NCBI GenBank assembly: GCA_026986375.1
Contig: JALSOQ010000018.1
Coordinates: forward strand, 1-37,081
DNA length: 37,081 nt
Direction: 5' to 3'
From: Archaeoglobaceae archaeon
GTDB taxonomy: Archaea > Halobacteriota > Archaeoglobi > Archaeoglobales > Archaeoglobaceae
The notes beneath the pieces were generated by a model. That model saw only the letters and a list, made by a program, of their open reading frames with translations, was not told where the DNA came from and made no database searches. The position numbers and the translations under genes are program-made. Below are positions 25,111 to 32,644 of the stretch, piece by piece. The first letter of the stretch is position 1, and the number at the start of each line of letters is the position of its first letter.

Positions 25111-25394
25111 GACTCGTCATATTGGCGAACGTTTTGAACGTTATAGACATTGCTACGACACTGTACGGAATGAGCATAGGGTTGCAGGAGGCGAACGAAC
25201 TCGTCAGAAGCATGAGTCCGATGGAATACGTAGCTATCAAGATAACGTCCATGCTCATTCTATCGCTCGTATACGTTCTTTCTCCGAGAGAATCCATCCT
25301 ATATGCGGTAAGGTTCATCAGTGGATTTCTCCTGATCTGCGTAACCGTTCTGCTTGCCGTAGTGATTTGCTGGAATCTCGCGATGATTATTTAA
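25107..25394 (+). CDS. DUF5658-like small membrane protein
   Basis: A 95-residue membrane protein with an ATGA overlap to the radical SAM gene. Three hydrophobic helices are visible: VILANVLNVIDIATTLYGMSI, VAIKITSMLILSLVYVL and FLLICVTVLLAVVICW. The first has the N-x-x-D-x-x-T-T-x-x-G pattern followed by EANELVR, the mark of DUF5658. The role is unknown. Coupling to a radical SAM gene may be chance or may tie them together in a membrane-linked modification. Confidence 0.75.
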   Translation: MRLVILANVLNVIDIATTLYGMSIGLQEANELVRSMSPMEYVAIKITSMLILSLVYVLSPRESILYAVRFISGFLLICVTVLLAVVICWNLAMII

Positions 25395-25416
25395 GACGGC
25401 GGGGGGTGCTCGAAGC

Positions 25417-26388
25417 ATGGACTTGGAGGAAAAGGTGGCCCTCGTCAAGAGGAACGCTGAAGAGGTGGTTACGGAGGATGAATTGAGAGAACTCTTGGAA
25501 ACAAACGAAAAGCCCACCGCTTACGTCGGCTACGAGCCAAGCGGTGAGATTCATCTCGGCCACATGATGACCGTTCAAAAGCTGATGGACTTACAACGGG
25601 TCGGATTCAGGATAATAGTCCTGCTCGCAGACGTTCACGCGTATCTGAACGAGAAGGGAAACTTCGACGAAATAAGGAGGATAGCGGAGTTCAACAAAAA
25701 GGCGTTCATAGCCTTGGGTTTGGACGAAACCAAGGCAAAATTCGTTTTGGGGAGCGAATACCAGCTTAGCAGGGATTACGTTTTGGACGTTCTCAGGATG
25801 GCCAGAATAACTACCCTGAACAGGGCGAGGAGGAGCATGGATGAGGTGAGCAGGAGGAAGGAGGATCCTATGGTATCGCAGATGATCTATCCTCTCATGC
25901 AGGCCTTGGACATAGCCCACCTGGGAGTGGATTTAGCCGTTGGGGGGATGGATCAGAGGAAGATACACATGCTCGCGAGGGAGAATCTGCCCAAGCTTGG
26001 TTACAAAGCTCCGGTCTGTCTGCACACTCCAATTCTCGTAGGACTGGACGGGGAGAAGATGAGCTCTTCTAAGGGCAACTACATATCCGTGAGGGATTCG
26101 GAGGAGGAAGTTGAGAGGAAGATACTGAAGGCTTACTGTCCCAAGGGTCAGATAGAGGACAACCCGATAATCCAGATAGTCCGTTATTACATATTCCCGA
26201 GGTTCGGTAGGATTCTGATCGAGAGGGAGGAGAAGTTCGGCGGAGATGTTGAATACGTATCGTTCGAGGAGCTCGCTTCCGACTTCAAATCCGGTAATCT
26301 CCATCCTTTGGACTTGAAAAAGGCGGTAGCAAAGTATTTAAACAAAATCTTAGAAAATGTTAGAGAAAAATTAAGGGGAGGTGATTGA
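25417..26388 (+). CDS. tyrS: tyrosyl-tRNA synthetase, archaeal type
   Basis: TyrRS charges tRNA-Tyr. The 323-residue length is usual for the compact archaeal form. HLGH is at 46-49 after YVGYEPSGEI, the Tyr-binding region includes PLMQALDIAHLGVDLAVGGMDQRKIHMLAREN, and KMSSS is at 214-218. A short C-terminal anticodon-binding domain completes it. It follows DUF5658 by 22 bp and ends 0 bp before aIF1A, with an ideal Shine-Dalgarno for that gene inside its end, so tyrS and aIF1A form a translation operon. Confidence 0.97.
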   Translation: MDLEEKVALVKRNAEEVVTEDELRELLETNEKPTAYVGYEPSGEIHLGHMMTVQKLMDLQRVGFRIIVLLADVHAYLNEKGNFDEIRRIAEFNKKAFIALGLDETKAKFVLGSEYQLSRDYVLDVLRMARITTLNRARRSMDEVSRRKEDPMVSQMIYPLMQALDIAHLGVDLAVGGMDQRKIHMLARENLPKLGYKAPVCLHTPILVGLDGEKMSSSKGNYISVRDSEEEVERKILKAYCPKGQIEDNPIIQIVRYYIFPRFGRILIEREEKFGGDVEYVSFEELASDFKSGNLHPLDLKKAVAKYLNKILENVREKLRGGD

Positions 26389-26676
26389 ATGGAGGAGGAG
26401 GTAGTTAGGGTTAAACTGCCGGATAAAAGTAAAGGGGAACTGCTCGCAATAGTTACGACGATGCTCGGTGCGGGACACGTTAAGGTTAGGTGTGAGGATG
26501 GTGTTGAGAGGTTGGCGAGGATACCGGGCAAGATGAGGAAGAGAGTCTGGATTAGGGAAGGAGACGTCGTGATCGTAGTTCCTTGGCCTTTCAAGAAGGA
26601 CAGAGCGGATATAGTCTGGAGATACACGAATCCTCAGGTGGAATGGCTCGAAAGGCACGGCTATCTGAACTTTTAG
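26389..26676 (+). CDS. eif1A: translation initiation factor aIF1A
   Basis: A 95-residue OB-fold factor that binds the A site of the small subunit during start-codon selection. The family motifs [38 protein letters not shown] and ADIVWRYT are all present. GGAGGTGAT at 26377-26385, a full match to the 16S rRNA tail, lies 3 nt before the ATG and overlaps the tyrS stop. The last 34 bp overlap the next gene in another frame. Confidence 0.97.
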   Translation: MEEEVVRVKLPDKSKGELLAIVTTMLGAGHVKVRCEDGVERLARIPGKMRKRVWIREGDVVIVVPWPFKKDRADIVWRYTNPQVEWLERHGYLNF

Positions 26677-27536
26677 GTTTGAACATCAACGGGGATCTGC
26701 CCGATTCGGAATTGGTGGATGTGGCGGTTAAGGCGGATAAGGCCGGAGTAGTAATCTGGATCGGCGAAAATCCCCTTTTCAAAGATCCGTTTTACGTTGC
26801 GGACTTGATTTCCGACCACGTTTCCGTTCCAATCGGTTTTGGAATAGTCTCTCCTTTGAGGAGGAGTTGTTCGGAGATAATTCGTAAAATCAAAAAGTTA
26901 GAGAAAAGGCATGAAGTTATTTTGGGAATAGCTCCGGGGAGCTTCGAAGATCCGAAAAAAGCACTCGAAATAACGCTCAAGTGCTTGGAAAGGGCGAAGA
27001 GGGATTTGGATGTTCCGGTGTTCTGCGGGTGTTCGAGTCCGATAATAACGGCCAGAGCTTCCGAAATTGCCGACGGAATTCTGTTCAACTACTGTTATCC
27101 CGAATTTCTGAGGTGGATATTCTCCTTTTTAAGGAGAGATGTCGTGAAGGTGGCGTATGCTCCTTCCCTAATCCTTCCGAGCGAGTTCGAGCAGGATTTA
27201 CTGCTGGCTACCGCCATAGTTTCGTGCAGCAGTAAGAGGTTCGTCGAAACTTTCGGATTCTTAGAGATGTGTCGCGAATTTTCTAAAATCGATTTCATGA
27301 GGTTGATTTCGGTAAGGCAGAGAGGAGGAAATCTCTTCGAATTCGACGAGTTCGGTAAAATCTTGAAGTTCAGGGATGTCCTTATGGAAAAGTTCGCCAT
27401 ATGCGGGAGTTTGAGGGAGGTTAAAGAGAGTATAGAAGAGATACTAAAAACGTGCGATCACGTCGTTTTAGGCGATCCCTTCTTCAGAGATAGTGGGGCG
27501 GTCGATTCCTTACCAAAAATTCAGTCACCCCTCTGA
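26643..27536 (+). CDS. luciferase-like F420-dependent protein, Mer-like
   Basis: A 297-residue TIM-barrel protein of the bacterial luciferase family. ATG 26643 follows GGTGG (26636-26640) and lies 34 bp inside aIF1A. Like methylenetetrahydromethanopterin reductase it has [17 protein letters not shown] near the N-terminus, [22 protein letters not shown], and [13 protein letters not shown], the counterpart of the GIGPGD strand that holds F420 in Mer. It is shorter and more divergent than true Mer, so another F420-dependent oxidoreductase is as likely. Its stop runs 16 bp into the convergent nucleotidyltransferase gene. Confidence 0.75.
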   Translation: MARKARLSELLGLNINGDLPDSELVDVAVKADKAGVVIWIGENPLFKDPFYVADLISDHVSVPIGFGIVSPLRRSCSEIIRKIKKLEKRHEVILGIAPGSFEDPKKALEITLKCLERAKRDLDVPVFCGCSSPIITARASEIADGILFNYCYPEFLRWIFSFLRRDVVKVAYAPSLILPSEFEQDLLLATAIVSCSSKRFVETFGFLEMCREFSKIDFMRLISVRQRGGNLFEFDEFGKILKFRDVLMEKFAICGSLREVKESIEEILKTCDHVVLGDPFFRDSGAVDSLPKIQSPL

Positions 27537-28516
27537 ATCTTCGCGTGTCCTCCTATTATTGAACCGCTTAGCTCTAGATTCCTTATCTCGCAATCCTCAT
27601 CTATGATGCTCCTCCAGATCCTCGCCCTCCTCAAAATTACCCTATCGAATATCACGCAGTCGCTGACGTCCGAGCTCTCTATTATGCAGTTCCTTCCGAT
27701 GTAGGCGTATGGACCGACTATCGACCTTCCCCTAATCTCCACACCCTCTTCTATGACTACGGGCGGGATTATCTTGGCAGCTTTGTCTACCTTTACACTC
27801 TCATCCACGAACTCGTCCATGTAGAACTTAAAAGCCTCTATGTAAGAGTCCGGGTTACCTACATCATACCATATTCCGTTAAATGGATAACCATAAACCT
27901 CGCTTCTTTCGCACAGCCAACTTAAGAAATCACCCAAGTTGTCCGGCTTCTCGTTAGTCCTGACGAATTCCCAAAGTAGTTCTATAGTATCCTTTGGTAG
28001 CGCGTAAATACCTACACCCACAAGCGTCGATTTCGGCTTTTCTGGCTTTTCATAAAACTTCACCACTCTCTCCCCGTTTACGTCCGCGACACCGTATCTC
28101 TTCGCGAGCTCGTAATCTCCTACGTCGTATAGAGCAACTACCGCTCTCCTCTTCTCTTCGTAATACTTAACGAATCCGTCCAAGTCGAAGGAGAACAGGT
28201 TATCTCCGGCGACGACCAAAAGATCGTCGTCTATGACTTTGGCAACCTCCGCCAGAGCTCTCACGGCACCGAGCTTCTCTTCCTCCCTCGTCGTATTTTC
28301 CACTATGAGTTCGACATCCTTTCCTTCGGCCCATCTCCTGAAGTCCTCTTCGAACCTTTTATTAGTCGAAATGTAAACATCCCCGAACTTGGAAACCTTC
28401 TCGTATACGTGGTCTATTATCCTCTTCTTGCCTATCGGTAGGAGGGGCTTAGCCTTAGTCTTGGTTATCGGCCAGAGCCTCGTCGCGTAACCACCGGCCA
28501 TTATGACTACCTTCAT
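27521..28516 (-). CDS. sugar-1-phosphate nucleotidyltransferase
   Basis: A 331-residue enzyme that joins a sugar-1-phosphate to a nucleotide. The N-terminal domain has the signature MAGGYATRLWPITKTKAKPLLPI, VVAGDNLFSFDL with the metal Asp, YEKPEKP and WYDVGNPDSYIEA. The C-terminal part (from about residue 245) is a left-handed beta-helix of hexapeptide repeats (VVIEEGVEIRGRSIVGPYAYIG onward). Glucose-1-phosphate thymidylyl- or uridylyl-transferase is the nearest match; acceptor and base cannot be settled. It is a single gene, divergent from the SAM hydrolase across an 83-bp AT-rich gap. Confidence 0.9.
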   Translation of the reverse strand: MKVVIMAGGYATRLWPITKTKAKPLLPIGKKRIIDHVYEKVSKFGDVYISTNKRFEEDFRRWAEGKDVELIVENTTREEEKLGAVRALAEVAKVIDDDLLVVAGDNLFSFDLDGFVKYYEEKRRAVVALYDVGDYELAKRYGVADVNGERVVKFYEKPEKPKSTLVGVGIYALPKDTIELLWEFVRTNEKPDNLGDFLSWLCERSEVYGYPFNGIWYDVGNPDSYIEAFKFYMDEFVDESVKVDKAAKIIPPVVIEEGVEIRGRSIVGPYAYIGRNCIIESSDVSDCVIFDRVILRRARIWRSIIDEDCEIRNLELSGSIIGGHAKIQRGD

Positions 28517-28599
28517 CGAAATGACTCGTTTGTATAGATTAAAAATCGTTTTCGGTTAAATACGCAAACGTTTTTTCCGCTCGAAGAAAACTTTCCCCG
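28517..28599. promoter_or_regulatory. divergent promoter gap, nucleotidyltransferase and SAM hydrolase
   Basis: An 83-bp gap with A/T runs: TTAAAAATC near 28541, TTAAATAC near 28556 and TTTTTT near 28570. Both genes must start here. No clear operator is seen. Confidence 0.4.
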
Positions 28600-29361
28600 A
28601 TGATAGTAACACTACTCACGGACTTCGGAGACTTCTATCCCGGAGTTATGAAGGGCGTAATACTGAAGATAAATCCAAACGCTAAAATAATAGACATAAC
28701 GCACTCCATAGAGCCTCAGAACGTTTATCAGGGTGCGTTTTTGCTGTTTCACTCCTACAGGTTTTTCCCGAAAGCTGTGCATGTTGCGGTAGTCGATCCG
28801 GGTGTTGGGTGCGACAGATTAGCTTTGGCTTTGGAATGCGAGAATTACGTGTTCATAGGACCGGACAACGGAATTCTCTATCCTTCGGCCAAAGAGGACG
28901 GCATAAAAAGGGTTTGGGTGATAAATGAGGATAAGACGTCGAAGTTAACTGGAGAGCTTTCTGCAACGTTTCACGGAAGGGACGTCTTTGCTCCGGCCTC
29001 AGCCTACGCTTCATTAGGAAGGCTCGAGGAAATCGCTGAGCCCTACGATGGAGATATAGCGGAGCTTGAATTGGACGATTACGATATCGTGGAAAACGAA
29101 TTGAAATGTAGGATAGTATTCATCGACAGATTCGGAAACGCGATAACGAACGTCAAGGCAGAGGATATAAGGAGAGCAAAAGGCTTTTACTTTAGGGGAG
29201 AACACATCCCCATGGTCAGAACGTATTCGGATGTCGAGTTGGGCGAGCCTCTGGCGTTGATAGGGAGCTTCGGAACGTTAGAGCTTAGCGTCAGAAACGG
29301 AAACTTTGCCGAGGAATTTGGAGTTAAATCTGGTGATATTAAGTTGGAGGTGATTTGGTGA
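28600..29361 (+). CDS. S-adenosylmethionine hydrolase (adenosine-forming), DUF62 family
   Basis: A 253-residue protein of the SAM hydroxide adenosyltransferase family, which splits SAM with water into adenosine and methionine and is related to fluorinases. Motifs are LLTDFGDFYPGVMKG at the start, IDITHSIEPQNVYQGAFLL, VVDPGVGCDR, IGPDNGILYP, ATFHGRDVFAPASAY, and the C-terminal FIDRFGNAITNV. Its stop shares a base with the next gene's ATG, with GGAGGTGAT just before, so the two are translated together. Confidence 0.92.
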   Translation: MIVTLLTDFGDFYPGVMKGVILKINPNAKIIDITHSIEPQNVYQGAFLLFHSYRFFPKAVHVAVVDPGVGCDRLALALECENYVFIGPDNGILYPSAKEDGIKRVWVINEDKTSKLTGELSATFHGRDVFAPASAYASLGRLEEIAEPYDGDIAELELDDYDIVENELKCRIVFIDRFGNAITNVKAEDIRRAKGFYFRGEHIPMVRTYSDVELGEPLALIGSFGTLELSVRNGNFAEEFGVKSGDIKLEVIW

Positions 29362-29768
29362 TGGAAATATCCGAAAGGGCTCTGGCGAGGATGATAGAAG
29401 CCGTAAACAAACACCTTCCGCAGAGGAGCAGAACTCTCGCCGAAATGCTTAAGGAGAAGTATCCGACGATAAGGGCGAGGGATGGAAACGAATACCTCAT
29501 AGAAAGAAAGGAACTCGAATTCATAGCCCAATACGTGGACGAGTTGGACTGGAACAAATTCAAAATCCCGATAATATTGGAGATGTGCAGTATCGGCAAC
29601 GACACGCTCGTATACGTTAGGGACAGGCTCCATGCGGAATTCATAAAAAGGGCGTTCGGATACGACAGATTCGTCGAGGACGTCATGGTTCTCCACATGT
29701 ATGAAATCGCCCCGATTAGGAGAAAGCTTAGAACCGCCACTCAGGTTATGTTTACAGTTCCGTATTAG
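29361..29768 (+). CDS. UPF0216 (DUF61) family protein
   Basis: A 135-residue archaeal protein of unknown function. The family pattern RALARMIEAVNKHLPQRSRTL followed by YLIERKELEFIAQYV and IPIILEMCSIGNDTLVYVRDR is visible. ATG 29361 is set by GGAGGTGAT at 29346-29354, 6 nt before it; the TTG at 29355 is unlikely. It overlaps the SAM hydrolase stop by one base. A small zinc-ribbon gene follows after 28 bp. Confidence 0.88.
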   Translation: MEISERALARMIEAVNKHLPQRSRTLAEMLKEKYPTIRARDGNEYLIERKELEFIAQYVDELDWNKFKIPIILEMCSIGNDTLVYVRDRLHAEFIKRAFGYDRFVEDVMVLHMYEIAPIRRKLRTATQVMFTVPY

Positions 29769-29796
29769 TTATTAATCCTCCCATCTTCCTGACATC

Positions 29797-29970
29797 ATGG
29801 AATCCAGAATAGAGAACCTATACTGCACGAGATGTGGCTCGGAGTTCGACATAATAGTAAGGCGGGTTACAGGTTATTCCGGCCCTCTCCACATACCAAA
29901 CCTCTACTGTCCTTTCTGCGGTAGCAGAAGGCTTATAAAGAAGCAGGGACTGTTTTTCAATCGCCGATGA
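29797..29970 (+). CDS. 57-residue zinc-ribbon protein
   Basis: A short gene starting MESRIENLYCTRCGSEF. Two CxxC knuckles, C10/C13 and C38/C41 (YCTRCG and YCPFCG), are 24 residues apart, the spacing of a zinc ribbon, with a basic tail ending FNRR. Such small ribbons often bind nucleic acid or ribosomal partners. It sits between UPF0216 and the helicase and has normal archaeal codon use. Its stop TGA (29968-29970) is inside the C box of a guide RNA candidate. Confidence 0.75.
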   Translation: MESRIENLYCTRCGSEFDIIVRRVTGYSGPLHIPNLYCPFCGSRRLIKKQGLFFNRR

Positions 29971-30015
29971 TGAGTTTCGGTCGCTCTGAGTGGTGATGAA
30001 ATTTCCTGCGACTGA
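29967..30015 (+). ncRNA. C/D box guide sRNA candidate overlapping the helicase gene start
   Basis: All four boxes are perfect: C ATGATGA (29967-29973), 12-nt guide GTTTCGGTCGCT, D' CTGA (29986-29989), 3-nt spacer GTG, C' GTGATGA (29993-29999), 12-nt guide AATTTCCTGCGA, D CTGA (30012-30015). Both guides have the 12-nt length preferred in archaea. Box-plus-five predicts methylation of the A opposite T29981 (target AGCGA...) and the A opposite T30007 (target UCGCA...). No strong terminal stem is seen. It overlaps ATG 29996 of the helicase gene, though a GTG start at 30023 lies just past the D box. Targets were not searched. Confidence 0.85.
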
Positions 30016-31938
30016 GAAGTTCGTGAGGAAACTCATAGAGCTCGTTGAAATTGAGAGGGAAGCGGAAATATCCGCGATGAGAGAAGAGATGCGAAGGCTC
30101 AGCGGTGAGCAGAGGGAAAGACTGGGTAGGGCTATTTTGGGTTTGAACGGCAAGGTAATAGGGGAGGAGTTTGGATACAAGCTCGTGAAGTTCGGGAGGA
30201 GCAGGAAGATAAGGACAGACATAGCCGTTGGTGATTCGGTAATAGTTAGCTACGGGAATCCTTTGAAGAGCGATTACGTGGGTGTGGTTGTTGAGAAGGG
30301 AAGCAGATACGTTGTGGTAGCGCTCGAATCCGTTCCCAAGAACTTGAGAAACGTCAGAATAGATCTGTTCGTAAGCGAGATAACGTTCAAGAGGATGATC
30401 GAAAATCTGAGGAATCTGAACGAGAACGGAGTTAGAGCTTTGGAATTCGCTTTGGGATTGAGAGCTCCCGAAAAGCCCGAGCCGGAGGAATTCCACTCCT
30501 CGAAATTAAACGAAAGTCAGAGGAAGGCGGTTAGCTTGGCTTTGGGGAGCAAAGATTTCTTCCTAATCCACGGCCCGTTCGGAACCGGAAAGACCAAAAC
30601 GCTCGTCGAGTTCGTAGTGGAGGAGGTTAGGAGGGGAAATAGGGTCCTCGCCACCGCGGAAAGCAACGTTGCCGTGGACAATCTCGTAGAAAGGTTGAAG
30701 GGAAGGGTGGAGTTGGTTAGACTGGGTCATCCGGCGAGAGTTTCGAAGGATCTGAAGGAAACCACTCTCTTTTCTAAGATCGAGAGGCATCCGAAGTTTT
30801 CGGAGGTTTTGAAGCTTAGGAGGATTGCGGAAGATATAATCGCAAAGCGCGATTCCTACAGGAAACCTGTTCCCCAGCTGAGAAGGGGTTTGAGCGATGA
30901 AGAGATACTGGAGCTTGCTAAAAAGCGAAGGGGAGCGAGGGGTTTGAGTGCTAAAGTGATAGAATCCATGGCGAGGTGGATAGAGTTCAACAGAAGGGCA
31001 GGAGAGCTTTTGGAAAAGGCCAAGGAGTTGGAGGAGGAGATAGAGAAGGAGTTGATCGAAAGCGCGGAAGTGGTCTTAAGCACGAACTCCACGGCGTTCC
31101 TTCTTGAGAACGATTTCGACGTCGTGGTCGTGGATGAAGCTACTCAGGCTACGATTCCGAGCGTTCTGATTCCGATCTCTAAATCTCTAAGGCTGAGAGG
31201 TTCGTGATGGCTGGAGATCACAAACAGCTACCTCCGACGGTTTTGAAGGCTAAGGAGTTGAGCAGGACGTTATTCGAGATGCTGATTTCCAAACATCCTC
31301 AGAATTCTGCAATGCTCGAAGTTCAGTATAGGATGAACTCCTGGCTGATGAAGTTCCCGAACGAGGAATTCTACGGCGGAAGGATAAAGGCGGACGAGAG
31401 CGTTAGGAACATAACTCTCAGGGATTTGGGCGTTAAACCTCCTGAATTCGGAGAGCCTTGGGACGAAATACTAAGGCCGGAGAACGTTCTGGTCTTCGTG
31501 GACACGTCCAAATGTCCAGACAGGTGGGAAAGGCGGAGGAGGGGATCGACATCGAGGGAAAATCCATTGGAGGCAAAAATAGTCGTGAACATAGTAGAAA
31601 GGTTGCTCGAAATTGGTGTTAGGGAGGAATGGGTGGGTGTAATAACGCCATACGAGGATCAGGTGGATCTCCTCCGCTCGAAGCTCGATGTTGAGGTGAA
31701 TACAGTCGACGGCTATCAGGGGAGGGAGAAGGAAGTGGTAATAATTTCGTTCGTCAGGAGCAACAGAAAAGGAGATTTGGGGTTTCTCGCGGATCTCAGA
31801 AGGCTTAACACCGCGTTAACGAGGGCTAAGAGGAAGCTGATATGCGTCGGGGATGGTGAAACCCTAAACTCGCACGAAACTTACAGGAGGTTTCTGGAGT
31901 TCGTCAAAAGGGAGGGTAAGTTCATTCCCTTCTGCTGA
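29996..31938 (+). pseudogene. DNA2/UPF1-type superfamily 1 helicase, frameshifted
   Basis: One helicase gene is split in two frames: ATG 29996 to TGA 31207, and about 31183 to 31938. The first part has an N-terminal beta domain, Walker A GPFGTGKT (193-200), motif Ia ATAESNVAVDNL and motif II VVVDEATQA. The second has motif III AGDHKQLPPTV, QYRM, VDGYQGREKEVVIIS and LNTALTRAKRKL. Together they give about 645 residues, normal for this family. The break is an exact 8-bp tandem duplication at 31175-31190; without one copy the frame runs through as ISKAERFVMAGDHK. All other motifs are intact, so the event is recent or a sequencing artefact. GTG 30023 is an alternative start. Confidence 0.85.
31175..31190. 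repeat. 8-bp tandem duplication breaking the helicase frame
   Basis: ATCTCTAA occurs twice back to back. Removing either copy joins codons for PIS to KAERFVMAGD and restores the helicase motif III region. The event fits slipped-strand replication. Confidence 0.9.
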
Positions 31939-32644
31939 GCTCTTCCTTAAGCTTTTCCACGTAGGTTACGGTTTTCGTGACTATGCCGTGGAGGACCGTA
32001 AGCTCCCTCTTCGTTATCACCGCCCTCCCCAAGATCCTCCTCAGAGCTATTTTCGTCCTCTCTATCCTGTGCTTGGGATACCACACCGCCCGCATCAGCC
32101 TTTCGAAGTTTTCTACGAGGTTCTCGATGTCCTTTGCGGTGGCGTAGATTTTCCTCTCAACCTCGAATTTACCCTTGCTGAGCTCGTATAGAACTATTGC
32201 AGCTGCGTGACTGACGTTCATAACCGGATACTCGGGATTCGTGGGAATCGTTACTATCGCGTGGCATAGCTTCAACTCCTCGTCGAAGAGCCCGTAATCC
32301 TCCCTTCCGAAAGCTACGACGATCTTTCCCTCCTTTCCCTCCAAAAACATCCTCAACTCTTCCGGGCTGAATACGGGTCTCCTTATGTATCTCTCCTGAG
32401 CTTTCGCGGTAACGCCGGTCGTTCCAACTAAAACGTTCGTGTATTCGAGGACTTCCTCGAAATCTTTCAAAATCTTGGCATTTCTTAGGAGATCTTTGGC
32501 GTGGGATGCGGTCATGAAGGACTTCTTCGTAACCCTGCAGTCGCATAAATACAGTTCCTCGAATCCGAAGTTCTTCATCACCCTCGCTATAAATCCTACG
32601 TTCTCGGGAATCTTAAGCCCGACGAGTAAAACTCCCACTTTCAT
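31922..32644 (-). CDS. trmJ: SpoU/TrmJ-type RNA 2'-O-methyltransferase
   Basis: A 240-residue SPOUT enzyme that adds 2'-O-methyl groups to RNA. The three family motifs are present: NVGFIARVMKNFGF near residue 15, VVAFGREDYGL in the middle, and IPTNPEYPVMNVSHAAAIVLYEL, which forms the SAM-binding knot. A C-terminal helical extension (about 165-240) is as in TrmJ, which methylates position 32 of tRNA. The exact target is inferred. Its start overlaps the upstream ATPase gene by 4 bp, and its end overlaps the helicase end by 17 bp. Confidence 0.87.
   Translation of the reverse strand: MKVGVLLVGLKIPENVGFIARVMKNFGFEELYLCDCRVTKKSFMTASHAKDLLRNAKILKDFEEVLEYTNVLVGTTGVTAKAQERYIRRPVFSPEELRMFLEGKEGKIVVAFGREDYGLFDEELKLCHAIVTIPTNPEYPVMNVSHAAAIVLYELSKGKFEVERKIYATAKDIENLVENFERLMRAVWYPKHRIERTKIALRRILGRAVITKRELTVLHGIVTKTVTYVEKLKEELSRRE

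Noticed and set aside
25564-25585. ATGATGA, 11 nt, then CTGA inside tyrS, like half a C/D box RNA
   Set aside because: No C' box or second D box follows, and the bases encode the conserved HMMTVQKLM region.
29996-31938. Two separate genes in place of one broken helicase
   Set aside because: The second part begins in the middle of motif III, and removing one copy of an exact 8-bp repeat joins them perfectly.
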